DNA of 38,984 nucleotides from Alkalilacustris brevis (GTDB lineage: Bacteria; Pseudomonadota; Alphaproteobacteria; Rhodobacterales; Rhodobacteraceae), in NCBI RefSeq assembly GCF_003350345.1, contig NZ_QNVJ01000069.1, positions 1 to 38,984 of the forward strand, read 5' to 3'. Under the pieces are notes generated by a model, which was given only the letters and a program-made list of their open reading frames with translations, had not been told where the DNA came from and ran no database searches. The translations under genes and the position numbers were made by a program. Shown here one piece after another: positions 1 through 8,603 of the stretch. The first letter of the stretch is position 1; each line of letters starts with the position of its first letter.

Positions 1-2
1 GG

Positions 3-134
3 GGGACCGTCGCCCCGGTGGGGCGGCGTAAGCCCCCGGAATGGCAGGCGCTGCCCGGCGTTGTCTGCCTGGGCAGGCCGTTGGGTGAGATGCTGTCTCA
101 TGCAGAGGCCTTCGCAAGGATATCCGGCCCGTAA
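3..134 (+). CDS. 3' end of an unidentified protein (start outside window)
   Basis: Reading frame 3 is open from the left edge to a TAA at 132-134 and gives about 43 residues ending in [10 protein letters not shown]. Most codons end in G or C, as in the confirmed genes of this window, which supports real coding. I do not recognise the fragment. It lies on the same strand as purC, about 120 bases upstream, and a GC-rich hairpin lies between the two. It could be the last gene of an upstream operon; a chance open frame remains possible because the piece is short. Confidence 0.4.
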   Translation, partial: GTVAPVGRRKPPEWQALPGVVCLGRPLGEMLSHAEAFARISGP

Positions 135-159
135 TTATGCCCTGCGGCACGGCGCCCCG

Positions 160-196
160 ACCCGCCCGGCCTGAATGCTTGCGGGGCAGGGCGGGT
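160..196 (+). terminator. GC-rich hairpin between the partial gene and purC
   Basis: ACCCGCCC (160-167) pairs perfectly with GGGCGGGT (189-196) around a 21-nt loop. No T-run follows (the next bases are TGGAATATAT), so it is a weak or Rho-assisted terminator at best. It may instead be a leader structure of purC, which starts 60 bases further on. Confidence 0.3.
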
Positions 197-256
197 TGGA
201 ATATATGGTCGGCAGATATGGCGCGGGCCTTTCCGCCGCGCGCCCGGAGAGCTTTC

Positions 257-1018
257 ATGGCAAGACGCACCAAGGTTTACGAGGGCAAGGCGAAAGTCCT
301 TTACGAGGGGCCTGAGCCGGGGACGCTCGTGCAGTATTTCAAGGATGACGCCACCGCCTTCAACGCCGAGAAGAAGGCGGTGATCGAGGGCAAGGGCGCG
401 CTCAACAACCGGTTGAGCGAGTTCTTCATGACCGGGCTGAACGGCATCGGTGTGCCCACCCATTTCATCCGCCGGCTGAACATGCGCGAGCAGCTGATCC
501 GTGCGGTCGAGATGATCCCGCTCGAGGTGGTTGTGCGCAATGTCGCGGCCGGGTCGCTGTCCAAGCGGCTGGGGATCGAGGAAGGCACCGCGTTGCCGCG
601 CCCGATCGTGGAATTCTACTTCAAGGATGACAGCCTGGGCGATCCGCTGGTGACCGAAGAGCATGTCATCGCCTTCGGCTGGGCCAGCCAGCAGGACCTG
701 GACGACATGGTGGCGCTGGCGCTGAGGGTCAATGATTTCCTGTCGGGTGTGATGATGGGCGTGGGCATCCGGCTGATCGACTTCAAGATCGAGATCGGCC
801 GCGTCTGGGAGGGCGACTTCCAGCGTCTGATCGTCGCCGACGAGATCAGTCCCGACAGCTGCCGCCTTTGGGATATCAAGACCGGCCAGAAATTCGACAA
901 GGATGTCTTCCGCCGCGACCTGGGCAGCCTGGCCGATGCCTATACCGAGGTCGCGCGGCGGCTGGGCGTGCTGCCCCGCAATATTGCGGCCGTGGCCAAG
1001 CCCACCCTGATCAACTGA
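257..1018 (+). CDS. purC: phosphoribosylaminoimidazole-succinocarboxamide synthase (SAICAR synthetase)
   Basis: PurC joins aspartate to CAIR using ATP, step eight of de novo purine synthesis in the cytoplasm. The 253-residue product has the usual family length. It opens [18 protein letters not shown], the N-terminal ATP-site signature, followed by a [12 protein letters not shown] stretch, and later carries [10 protein letters not shown] and [10 protein letters not shown], both family hallmarks. ATG 257 is preferred to an in-frame ATG at 137: it matches the family N-terminus and has GGAGA a few bases upstream, while the extension is low-complexity Arg/Pro-rich. It is followed after 12 bases by purS and then purQ, the usual order for this family of organisms. 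The gene has no oddities. Confidence 0.97.
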   Translation: MARRTKVYEGKAKVLYEGPEPGTLVQYFKDDATAFNAEKKAVIEGKGALNNRLSEFFMTGLNGIGVPTHFIRRLNMREQLIRAVEMIPLEVVVRNVAAGSLSKRLGIEEGTALPRPIVEFYFKDDSLGDPLVTEEHVIAFGWASQQDLDDMVALALRVNDFLSGVMMGVGIRLIDFKIEIGRVWEGDFQRLIVADEISPDSCRLWDIKTGQKFDKDVFRRDLGSLADAYTEVARRLGVLPRNIAAVAKPTLIN

Positions 1019-1030
1019 AAGGCCCCGCGA

Positions 1031-1288
1031 ATGAGTGCAGAACAGGCTTTCAAGGCCCGTGTTCACGTGATGCTTAAGGATGGCGTGCTTGACCCGCAGG
1101 GCGAGGCGGTGCGCCACGCGCTGGGCGGGCTGGGCTTCGAGGGGGTCGAGGCGGTGCGCCAGGGCAAGGTGATCGAGCTTGACCTGACCGCCGCCGACGC
1201 CGCCACGGCCGAAGCCCGCGTTCGCGAGATGTGCGAAAAGCTGCTCGCCAACACCGTGATCGAGAAATACAGCATCGAGATTGTCTGA
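1031..1288 (+). CDS. purS: phosphoribosylformylglycinamidine synthase subunit PurS
   Basis: PurS is the small bridging subunit of the three-part FGAM synthase (PurS-PurQ-PurL), which converts FGAR to FGAM with glutamine and ATP. The 85-residue product is the usual length. It shows the ACT-like alpha/beta pattern: a KARVHVMLKDGVLDPQG strand and turn, then VRQGKVIEL and a C-terminal MCEKLLANTVIE segment. These are standard PurS landmarks. It sits between purC and purQ on the same strand with short gaps, so the three are very likely co-transcribed. The large subunit gene purL is not in the window. Confidence 0.95.
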   Translation: MSAEQAFKARVHVMLKDGVLDPQGEAVRHALGGLGFEGVEAVRQGKVIELDLTAADAATAEARVREMCEKLLANTVIEKYSIEIV

Positions 1289-1336
1289 ACCGGCGCGGCC
1301 CTTGTCGCCGCCGTTATGTCTCAAGAGGGTTTGCGC

Positions 1337-2005
1337 ATGAAGGCCGCCGTCATCACCTTCCCCGGCTCGAACTGCGACCGTGACCTTGCCGTCGCCTTCG
1401 AGGGGGCCGGGGCGCAGGTTGTCCGGGTCTGGCACAAGGACACCGAACTGCCCGCGGGGGTGGATATCGTCGGCCTGCCCGGCGGCTTCTCGTTTGGCGA
1501 CTACCTGCGCTGCGGGGCGATCGCGGCGCGCGCGCCGATCTTTTCGGCGGTGGCAGGGTTTGCCGCGCGGGGCGGCCATGTGCTGGGAATCTGCAACGGC
1601 TTTCAAGTGCTGTGCGAATCCGGGCTGTTGCCGGGCACCCTGATGCGCAATGCCTCGCTGCGCTTTGTCTGCCGCAATGTGGCGCTGCGGGTGGAAACCG
1701 CCGACAGCGCCTTCACCGCGGGCTGGAAGGCCGGGCAGGGCGTGACCTTTCCCGTCGCGCACCATGATGGCAACTACGCGGCCACGCCCGAAGTGCTGGA
1801 ACGCCTGCGCGCCGAGGATCGCGTGGCCTTCCGCTATCTCGACAATCCCAATGGCTCGATGGATGACATCGCCGGCATCCTTTCGCAGAACCGCCGCGTG
1901 CTGGGCATGATGCCGCATCCCGAACGCGCGGTGGATGCCGCGCAGGGCGGGCGCGATGGCTCGGTGATGTTCCGCGCATTGGTTGACGCGATGGTGAACG
2001 CCTGA
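1337..2005 (+). CDS. purQ: phosphoribosylformylglycinamidine synthase subunit PurQ (glutamine amidotransferase)
   Basis: PurQ hydrolyses glutamine and passes ammonia to PurL in FGAM synthase. The 222-residue product begins [16 protein letters not shown], the PurQ N-terminus. It has the class I amidotransferase nucleophile region [21 protein letters not shown] with the catalytic Cys in GICNG, and a C-terminal MMPHPERA that supplies the His-Glu pair. ATG 1337 is chosen over ATG 1316 because AAGAGGG lies just upstream of it and the family begins there. It follows purS by 48 bases. The next gene, a sensor kinase, is unrelated in function. Confidence 0.96.
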   Translation: MKAAVITFPGSNCDRDLAVAFEGAGAQVVRVWHKDTELPAGVDIVGLPGGFSFGDYLRCGAIAARAPIFSAVAGFAARGGHVLGICNGFQVLCESGLLPGTLMRNASLRFVCRNVALRVETADSAFTAGWKAGQGVTFPVAHHDGNYAATPEVLERLRAEDRVAFRYLDNPNGSMDDIAGILSQNRRVLGMMPHPERAVDAAQGGRDGSVMFRALVDAMVNA

Positions 2006-2050
2006 GCGCCCCCGCTTGAGGCCCCGCCCCGCCGGGCGTAGACTTGGGCG

Positions 2051-3829
2051 ATGAAAACCGCAGCCCGATCCAGCGCACCTGCCGCCGACGAGCCGCCCCG
2101 CCGCGGCTTGCCGCTTCTGGTGCGCGGGGCGGTCGTGCTGCTGATCGCGGTGGCGGCCGCGGTGGTCTGGGTGGCGAATATCTGGCTGACCGACCGCTTT
2201 ACGGAATCGGTGCGCAACCGTGCCGAACTGCGGCTTGTGCTCTATTCGGGCAATGTGCAGAGCGAGCTTCAGCGCAACTCGGTGGTGCCGCTGCTGCTTG
2301 CGCGCGACCCGGACCTGATCAACGCCCTGCTGCAAGGGGCGTTCATGGCGACGTCGCAACGGCTGATTTCGCTGCAGGGCGAGATTGGCGCGGCCTCTCT
2401 GCAACTGCTCGACAGCGACGGCCGCACCGTGGCGGCGACCGATCGCACACAGATCGGCGCAACCCATGGAAATGATGCCTATTTCGTCGAGGCCAGGCGC
2501 AGCCGCGATACTGTTTTCAGTGTCAGCGAACGCAGCGCGGGCGGCTTCGAGTTTGCGTTTTCCCGCGCGGTCTATTCGGGGGGGCGGTTTCTCGGGGTCG
2601 TGGTGGTCGAAGTCGACCTGATGAAATTTGAACGCAGCTGGGCCGGATTCGCCGATGCCATCGCCGTGACCAACAGCGAAGGCCGGATCATTCTGGCGAC
2701 CGAGCCGCGCTGGCGCGGGCACAATCTGGACGAGGCGCTCGCGGTGCAGGATGCGCCCACGGCGATCCAGCGGGCGTTACGCGTCACCGCCGACTGGGCG
2801 CAGCATTCGCCCGATGCCTGGCTGCGCGGCGAGGCGGTGCTGCAATCCGAGGCGCGCATCCCGTTTCGCGGCTGGCGGCTGGTGTCGTTCACGGCGTATG
2901 ATTCGGTGCGCGAGCGTGTGAACGGGGTTCTGGCGCTTGTCATCATGGGCTTTGCCATGCTGCTGGCGCTGACCTTCTACCTGCTGTCGCGGCGCGCGCG
3001 TTTCCAGACGGCGCTATTCAAGCGGGAATCGGCCGAGTTGCGGATGCTGAACGCGCGCCTTCAGCGCGAGATTGCCGAACGCGAGAAGGTCCAGAAGGAT
3101 CTCGCCGTGGCCGAACAGACGCTTGTGCAATCGTCCAAACTGGCCGTTCTGGGCGAGATGTCGGCCGCCGTCAGCCATGAGCTCAACCAGCCGCTGGCGG
3201 CCATGCGCACCTATCTGGCCGGGGCCAAGCTGCTCTTGCAGCGACGCCGCCCGGAAGAGGCGCTGTCCTCGTTCCAGCGCATCGACGACCTGATCGGACG
3301 CATGAGTGCGATCACCCAGCAACTGAAAAGCTACGCGCGCAAGAGCGGCCAGGACCTTGTGCCTGTCGATTTGCGCGATTGCGTTGCCGGCGCGCTGGCG
3401 ATGATGGAGCCGCAATTGCGCGCGCGCCGCGTGACCATCAACCGCACCATCCCGCGCAGCCCGGTCATGGTGAAGGGCGACAGGCTGCGGCTCGAGCAGG
3501 TGATCGTCAACCTGCTGCGCAATGCGCTCGATGCGACGCACGGGGTCGAACATGCCGAAATCGGCATCCTGCTCAGCCAGGGCGATACCGCCACCTTGAT
3601 GGTGCGCGACAACGGGCACGGGATCGAGGAACTCGATAGCCTGTTCGAGCCTTTCTATACCACCAAGAAGCCGGGCGACGGGGTCGGGCTGGGGCTGGCG
3701 ATCTCGTCGGGGATCGTGAGCGACCTGGGCGGGCGGCTGATGGCACATAACGCGCCCGGCGGGGGGGCTGTATTCGAGGTGCAACTCCCCATATTGAGCG
3801 GGGCATCCGATGTTGAGGCAGCAGAATAA
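2051..3829 (+). CDS. dctB: DctB-type membrane sensor histidine kinase
   Basis: This looks like the sensor of a C4-dicarboxylate two-component system. The 592-residue protein has a first membrane helix at about residues 21-46, a periplasmic sensing part of roughly 240 residues (double-Cache type in DctB), and a second helix at about 289-311. A coiled coil with the REIAEREKVQKDL pattern follows. The HisKA domain contains AAVSHELNQPLAAMRTYL with the phospho-accepting His at 376, and the ATPase domain shows the N box (VNLLRNALDAT), DNGHGI and GVGLGLAIS. The regulator gene starts 11 bases downstream, so they form one operon. The ligand cannot be read from sequence; C4-dicarboxylate is inferred from family resemblance. 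No Dct permease is adjacent; the TRAP genes 6 kb away have their own GntR regulator. Confidence 0.82.
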   Translation: MKTAARSSAPAADEPPRRGLPLLVRGAVVLLIAVAAAVVWVANIWLTDRFTESVRNRAELRLVLYSGNVQSELQRNSVVPLLLARDPDLINALLQGAFMATSQRLISLQGEIGAASLQLLDSDGRTVAATDRTQIGATHGNDAYFVEARRSRDTVFSVSERSAGGFEFAFSRAVYSGGRFLGVVVVEVDLMKFERSWAGFADAIAVTNSEGRIILATEPRWRGHNLDEALAVQDAPTAIQRALRVTADWAQHSPDAWLRGEAVLQSEARIPFRGWRLVSFTAYDSVRERVNGVLALVIMGFAMLLALTFYLLSRRARFQTALFKRESAELRMLNARLQREIAEREKVQKDLAVAEQTLVQSSKLAVLGEMSAAVSHELNQPLAAMRTYLAGAKLLLQRRRPEEALSSFQRIDDLIGRMSAITQQLKSYARKSGQDLVPVDLRDCVAGALAMMEPQLRARRVTINRTIPRSPVMVKGDRLRLEQVIVNLLRNALDATHGVEHAEIGILLSQGDTATLMVRDNGHGIEELDSLFEPFYTTKKPGDGVGLGLAISSGIVSDLGGRLMAHNAPGGGAVFEVQLPILSGASDVEAAE

Positions 3830-3840
3830 GAAGGAACACG

Positions 3841-5172
3841 ATGGCACGGTCAATGAAGGTTGCGATCATCGACGATGAACAGGACATGCGCCAGTCGATC
3901 AGCCAGTGGCTGGCCCTCTCCGGCTTTGAGACGGAATGCTACGCCAGCGCCGAAGAGGCGCTGAAATCGGTCAGCGCCGATTTTCCCGGTGTGGTGATCA
4001 GCGACATCAAAATGCCCGGCATGGGCGGCATGACCCTGCTGCGCCGGCTTCTGAGCATGGATTCCAGTCTGCCGGTCATCATGATCACCGGCCATGGCGA
4101 CGTGCCCATGGCAGTCGAGGCGATGCGGCTGGGCGCCTATGACTTCCTGGAAAAGCCGTTTGATCCCGACCGCATGACCGAACTGGCCAAACGCGCCGGG
4201 CAGGCGCGGCGGATCACGCTGGACAATCGCGCGCTGCGCACCGAACTGGGCGATGGCAGCGGCGTGATGAAGCGTCTGGTGGGCGATTCCGAGATCATGC
4301 AGCGGCTGCGTGAGGATATTCTCGATCTGGGCCAGGCCGACGGCCATGTGCTGATCGACGGCGAAACCGGCACCGGCAAGACACTGGTTGCCCATGCGCT
4401 GCACGCGGTGGGGCCGCGGGCGGGCCGGCGCTTCGTTCAGATCTCCTGCGCCGCCTATGACGAGGCGCGGCTGACCGCGCTTCTTTTCGGCCCGGTCGGA
4501 GAGGGGGCGGGCCTGCCGCTGGTGGAAGAGGCCCGCGGCGGCACGCTCTGCCTGGAGGATATCGAGGCGCTGCCGCCCGGCGCGCAGGCGCGGCTTCTGA
4601 CCTTCATCAACGAACAGGGCAGTCCGGCCGAAACCCGGATCATCGCCATATGCAACGCCCATGCGGCCGACCGCATGCTGGAGGACCTGCTGCGGCCCGA
4701 CCTGTATTTCCGGCTGGCCGCGCTCAAGGTCACGCTGCCGCCGCTGCGCAACCGCGGCGAGGATATTCTGGCGCTCTTTACCGCCTATGGGGAACAGTTT
4801 GCCGAGGAATACGGCTGCGACGCGCCGGTGATCTCGGCGCAGGAGGCCGCGCAGCTGCTGCAGGCGCCGTGGCCGGGCAATGTGCGTCAACTCATCAATA
4901 TCGCTGAGCGCGCCGTGTTGCAGAACCGCCGTGGCTCGGGCTCGATCGCGTCGCTCCTGATGGCCGATAACGAAGCCTCCGAGCCGGCAGTCACCACCGA
5001 GGGCAAGCCGCTCAAGGATTATGTCGAGGCATTCGAGAAAATGCTGATCGACAATACCATGCGCCGGCACAAGGGCTCGATCGTGGCGGTGATGGAAGAG
5101 CTGTGCCTGCCGCGCCGGACACTGAACGAGAAGATGGCGAAATACGGGCTGCAGCGCGCCGACTATCTCTGA
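3841..5172 (+). CDS. dctD: DctD-type response regulator with degenerate AAA+ domain
   Basis: This is an NtrC/DctD-family regulator of 443 residues, partner of the upstream kinase. The receiver domain (1-125) has the acidic pair D11/D12, the phosphorylation site D55 (VVISDIKMPG) and K105. The AAA+ domain keeps Walker A (GETGTGKT, 174-181) and WPGNVRQL (344-351). The C-terminus has a Fis-type helix-turn-helix ending PRRTLNEKMAKYGL. The GAFTGA loop that contacts sigma-54 is missing: after LLFGPVG the sequence runs straight on through GEGAGLPLVEEARGG. The Walker B acidic pair reads ED instead of DE (LCLEDIEAL). It therefore probably does not activate sigma-54 promoters and may act with the housekeeping sigma factor, as reported for NtrC of Rhodobacter capsulatus. 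ATP hydrolysis is uncertain. Confidence 0.85.
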   Translation: MARSMKVAIIDDEQDMRQSISQWLALSGFETECYASAEEALKSVSADFPGVVISDIKMPGMGGMTLLRRLLSMDSSLPVIMITGHGDVPMAVEAMRLGAYDFLEKPFDPDRMTELAKRAGQARRITLDNRALRTELGDGSGVMKRLVGDSEIMQRLREDILDLGQADGHVLIDGETGTGKTLVAHALHAVGPRAGRRFVQISCAAYDEARLTALLFGPVGEGAGLPLVEEARGGTLCLEDIEALPPGAQARLLTFINEQGSPAETRIIAICNAHAADRMLEDLLRPDLYFRLAALKVTLPPLRNRGEDILALFTAYGEQFAEEYGCDAPVISAQEAAQLLQAPWPGNVRQLINIAERAVLQNRRGSGSIASLLMADNEASEPAVTTEGKPLKDYVEAFEKMLIDNTMRRHKGSIVAVMEELCLPRRTLNEKMAKYGLQRADYL

Positions 5173-5621
5173 TCGGATGCGGGCAAGACGCCCTGCCGGA
5201 AAATGGTGACGCGCTCGTGTCATTTTCGGCATTGTAATCGGTTGTGCTTCGCCCTTATCCTCGCTCAGCGGAGTTGTGCGTCCTGCTGGGCGCGTGTCCC
5301 GCTAGGTTTCGCCGTTTCCGACTGATCGCCGGGCATTCCCCGGCCTTTCGAAGAAATCGGCAGTTTGGCCTCAGGGCCGAGGAATTTGCCGCCGTGCGTG
5401 ACATGCCGGTCGGCCTGGAACGGACGCCCCCCTGGGCGTCGGAGAAGCAACGCGATGTTCGGTAACGACCGCATCATGCAGAGAAGACGAGGGCGGCCCG
5501 AAGGCCGGGCCCCGCACTGCCGCAGTTCGTTCATCGCCACAACCAGACACCCCGCGCCATCGTGCTGCCCGCCGGGAACATCCCGACATGGACCGCGATC
5601 GCGCCGGTGCATCGAGAGAAC
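5173..5621 (+). other. 449-bp gap: long structured leader of rne
   Basis: No convincing protein is encoded here. The gap holds a candidate promoter (5232-5261) and then at least three GC-rich hairpins. GGCC (5367-5370) pairs with GGCC (5375-5378). GACGCCC (5423-5429) pairs perfectly with GGGCGTC (5434-5440) around a CCCT tetraloop. CGGCC (5494-5498) pairs with GGCCG (5503-5507) around CGAA. In Escherichia coli the rne mRNA has a leader of several hundred bases whose hairpins let RNase E cut its own message. A similar feedback leader is inferred here from position and structure only. Confidence 0.45.
5232..5261 (+). promoter_or_regulatory. candidate promoter of rne
   Basis: TTGTAA (5232-5237) and TATCCT (5256-5261) are separated by 18 bases. 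Each matches four of six consensus positions for the housekeeping sigma factor. It lies just after dctD and about 360 bases ahead of the rne start codon, which would give a long untranslated leader. Confidence 0.3.
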
Positions 5622-8456
5622 ATGGCAAACAAGATGCTTATTGACGCCACGCACGCGGAAGAGACCCGCGTTGTCGTGGTGGATGGAAACAAGGTCGAGG
5701 AATTCGATTTCGAGGCGGCAAACCGCCGCCAGCTAGCCGGAAACATCTATCTTGCGAAGGTGACGCGGGTCGAACCGTCGCTTCAGGCGGCCTTTGTGGA
5801 TTATGGCGGCAATCGCCACGGTTTCCTGGCGTTTTCCGAAATCCACCCGGATTACTACCAGATCCCCAGCGCCGACCGCGAGGCGCTGCTGGCCGAGGAA
5901 CGCGCCTATGCCGCCGCGCAGGCCGAGGGCGAGCAGAACGGCGGCGGCCGCAAGGGGGGCGGGCGGCGCCGGGCCGCAAAGGCCGAGGCGGCGCGGGACG
6001 AAAGCCCGCAGGTGGCATCCGATGTCATCCCCGGAATGGATGTGGTGGAGTTCGAACCCGAGAGCGACGACGCCGCTGCCACGGCGCTGCCGGTCGCGGA
6101 CACTGCCGAAACGGATACGTCGGCACCAGTTGACCAGGCGGATGCGTCCACCGATGCAGACGAGGCCGCGCAGGCCGACGACAGCACCTCCTCCCAAGGT
6201 GACGATCAGCGCCCCTATGCTGCCGTGGACCACGCCGCCGAGATCGACGACCAGATCGAATCGATCGCCGACGAGGATGTCACCGAGGAAATCCGCATCT
6301 CGCAGCGCGTGCGGCAGAAGCGCTACAAGATCCAGGAGGTGATCAAGGTCCGGCAGATCCTGCTCGTGCAGGTCGTCAAGGAAGAACGCGGTAACAAGGG
6401 CGCGGCGCTGACCACCTATCTCAGCCTTGCCGGGCGCTATTGCGTGCTGATGCCCAACACCGCGCGCGGCGGCGGAATAAGCCGCAAGATCACCAATGCG
6501 GCCGACCGCAAGAAGCTCAAGGAGATCGCCGGCTCGATCACCGTGCCCGAAGGGGCGGGGCTGATCATCCGCACCGCTGGCGCCAAGCGCACCAAGGCCG
6601 AGATCAAGCGCGATTACGAGTACCTGCAGCGCCTGTGGGAGCAAATCCGCGAGCTGACGCTGAAATCCATCGCGCCGGCGCCGATATACGAGGAAGGCAA
6701 CCTGATCAAGCGCTCGATCCGCGATCTCTACTCGCGCGAGATCGACGAGGTGCTGGTCGAGGGCGAGGCCGGCTATCGCGTGGCCAAGGACTTCATGAAG
6801 ATGATCATGCCGTCCCACGCGAAGAACGTGAAGCAATATACTGATCCGCTTCCGCTTTTTGCCCGCTTCCAGGTGGAAAGCTATCTTGCGGGGATGTTCA
6901 ATCCGACGGTTCAGCTCAAGTCGGGCGGCTATATCGTCATCGGCATCACCGAGGCGCTGGTGGCCATCGACGTGAACTCGGGCCGCTCCACCAAGGAAGG
7001 CTCGATCGAGGACACGGCGCTCAAGACCAATCTCGAGGCCGCCGAGGAAATCGCGCGTCAGCTGCGGCTGCGCGACCTTGCCGGGCTGATCGTGATCGAT
7101 TTCATCGACATGGAGGAGCGCAAGAACAACGCCGCCGTCGAGAAGCGTCTGAAGGACAAGCTGAAAACCGACCGCGCGCGTATCCAGGTGGGCCGTATCT
7201 CGGGCTTTGGCCTGCTGGAAATGAGCCGCCAGCGCCTGCGTCCCGGTATGCTGGAGGCGACCACCCAGCCTTGCCCGCATTGCCACGGCACCGGGCTGAT
7301 CCGTTCCGATGACAGCCTGGCGCTGGCCATCCTGCGCCAGCTTGAGGAGGAAGGCACGCGCGCCCGCTCGCGCGAGGTGCTGCTCAAGGCGCCGGTGGGA
7401 ATCGTCAACTTCCTGGTCAACCAGAAGCGCGAGCATATCCAGCAGATCGAGGCCCGATACGGCATGGCCGTGCGGCTCGAGGCTGATGCGCTGATGGTCA
7501 GCCCCGATTTCACGCTGGAGAAGTTCAAGACAGCCTCGCGCCCGGTTGTGCAGACCGCGCCGGTGATCTCGGTCGATACGTCCAGCATGATCGAGGAGGA
7601 GCCTGAAGAAAGCGTTGAAGAAACGCAGCAGGTTGAGGAAGTCGCCACCACGGCCACCGATGCGCCCGACGAGGGCCGCCGCAAACGCCGCCGCCGCCGC
7701 AGACGGCGTGGCGGGGGCAATGGTGGCAATGGCGACGCAGCCACGCAAGCCGAATCCCGGCCCGCGGGCGACGAGGCCGCCAGCGCCGAAGGCCAAGAGC
7801 AGCCCGCCGGGGCGGGCGCCGACGCGCCAGCCGTAGAGGCCGAAGCAACGCCCGCGGGTGGCACGGAAGAAGAGGCCAGGCCCAAGCGGAGCCGCACGCG
7901 TTCGCGCCGCAAATCCGCGCCGAAGGAAGAGGCCGCCGCGGCAGAGCCCGCGCCCGCGCCAGCCGAGGGCGCAGAGGCCGATACCGGGGCGCCGGCAGCC
8001 GGGGGGGCGGCGGACACCGCCGAAGCACCCGCAGCCGATGCCTCCGCCGCTGCGCAAGAGGAGGCCCCCAAGCCGAAACGCACGCGCAGCCGTCGCAAAC
8101 CCGCGGCGGCGGCAGAGGCACAGCCGGATGCCGCCGAGGCACCCGCTGCCGAGGCACCCGCCGAAGAGGAGGCGCCCAAGCCCAAACGCACGCGCAGCCG
8201 CAGCCGCAAGAAGCCGACAGCCGACGCCGCCGCGCCGGCTGCGGAGGGCGAAGCTGCTGCTGCCGCGCCGGAAGCTGCACAGCCGGCCCCTGAGCCGCCG
8301 GCGGAGCCAGCGGCTGCTCAGCCCGCCCCCGCACCCGTGGCGGCGGCAGAAGCACCGGCTGCACCGGCCTCCGAGGCACCCGAGCCCGCGGAAGATGCCG
8401 CGCCTGAGGAGAAACCCGCCCCGCGCCGCCGCGGCTGGTGGGCCCTGCGCCGCTGA
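5622..8456 (+). CDS. rne: ribonuclease E
   Basis: RNase E is the main endonuclease of mRNA decay and rRNA processing and the scaffold of the degradosome. The 944-residue protein starts MANKMLIDATHAEETRVVVV at an ATG preceded by GAGAGAA. The S1 domain is split by about 140 acidic and low-complexity residues (roughly 105-220), as in other alphaproteobacteria. The catalytic metal ligands are D450 (VAIDVNSG) and D493 (IVIDFIDME), 43 apart as in E. coli. The zinc link is C551/C554 (CPHC). From about residue 670 the protein is Ala/Pro/Glu-rich and contains an Arg-rich block plus three copies of a K/P-K-R-x-R-T-R-S-R-R-K type motif, probably RNA or partner binding. It ends WWALRR. A strong terminator follows. 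Confidence 0.95.
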   Translation: MANKMLIDATHAEETRVVVVDGNKVEEFDFEAANRRQLAGNIYLAKVTRVEPSLQAAFVDYGGNRHGFLAFSEIHPDYYQIPSADREALLAEERAYAAAQAEGEQNGGGRKGGGRRRAAKAEAARDESPQVASDVIPGMDVVEFEPESDDAAATALPVADTAETDTSAPVDQADASTDADEAAQADDSTSSQGDDQRPYAAVDHAAEIDDQIESIADEDVTEEIRISQRVRQKRYKIQEVIKVRQILLVQVVKEERGNKGAALTTYLSLAGRYCVLMPNTARGGGISRKITNAADRKKLKEIAGSITVPEGAGLIIRTAGAKRTKAEIKRDYEYLQRLWEQIRELTLKSIAPAPIYEEGNLIKRSIRDLYSREIDEVLVEGEAGYRVAKDFMKMIMPSHAKNVKQYTDPLPLFARFQVESYLAGMFNPTVQLKSGGYIVIGITEALVAIDVNSGRSTKEGSIEDTALKTNLEAAEEIARQLRLRDLAGLIVIDFIDMEERKNNAAVEKRLKDKLKTDRARIQVGRISGFGLLEMSRQRLRPGMLEATTQPCPHCHGTGLIRSDDSLALAILRQLEEEGTRARSREVLLKAPVGIVNFLVNQKREHIQQIEARYGMAVRLEADALMVSPDFTLEKFKTASRPVVQTAPVISVDTSSMIEEEPEESVEETQQVEEVATTATDAPDEGRRKRRRRRRRRGGGNGGNGDAATQAESRPAGDEAASAEGQEQPAGAGADAPAVEAEATPAGGTEEEARPKRSRTRSRRKSAPKEEAAAAEPAPAPAEGAEADTGAPAAGGAADTAEAPAADASAAAQEEAPKPKRTRSRRKPAAAAEAQPDAAEAPAAEAPAEEEAPKPKRTRSRSRKKPTADAAAPAAEGEAAAAAPEAAQPAPEPPAEPAAAQPAPAPVAAAEAPAAPASEAPEPAEDAAPEEKPAPRRRGWWALRR

Positions 8457-8480
8457 GGCCACGGCTTTCGCGATACTTCA

Positions 8481-8510
8481 AGCCGCCGGGTCCTTCAGGC
8501 CCGGCGGTTT
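8481..8510 (+). terminator. Rho-independent terminator of rne
   Basis: CCGCCGGG (8483-8490) and CCCGGCGG (8500-8507) form a perfect 8-bp stem with a 9-nt loop, followed by TTT. It begins 24 bases after the rne stop codon. Confidence 0.85.
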
Positions 8511-8603
8511 GCGTTTGACCGGCCGCGCGCGCCCTTGTGACTTCTGGTCGCAAGACAGGGCGTTACCCATGCGCTAGGAGGGACAGGAAGGCAGGAGACC
8601 ACG

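Noticed and set aside
98-2722. 874-codon minus-strand open frame across purC, purS, purQ and dctB
   Set aside because: It runs antisense to four recognised genes and has a His/Gln/Arg-rich product typical of shadow frames.
5733-8462. 909-codon open frame antisense to rne
   Set aside because: It is a by-product of high GC and the repetitive rne tail; the product is low-complexity Gly/Arg/Ala and rne is certain on the other strand.
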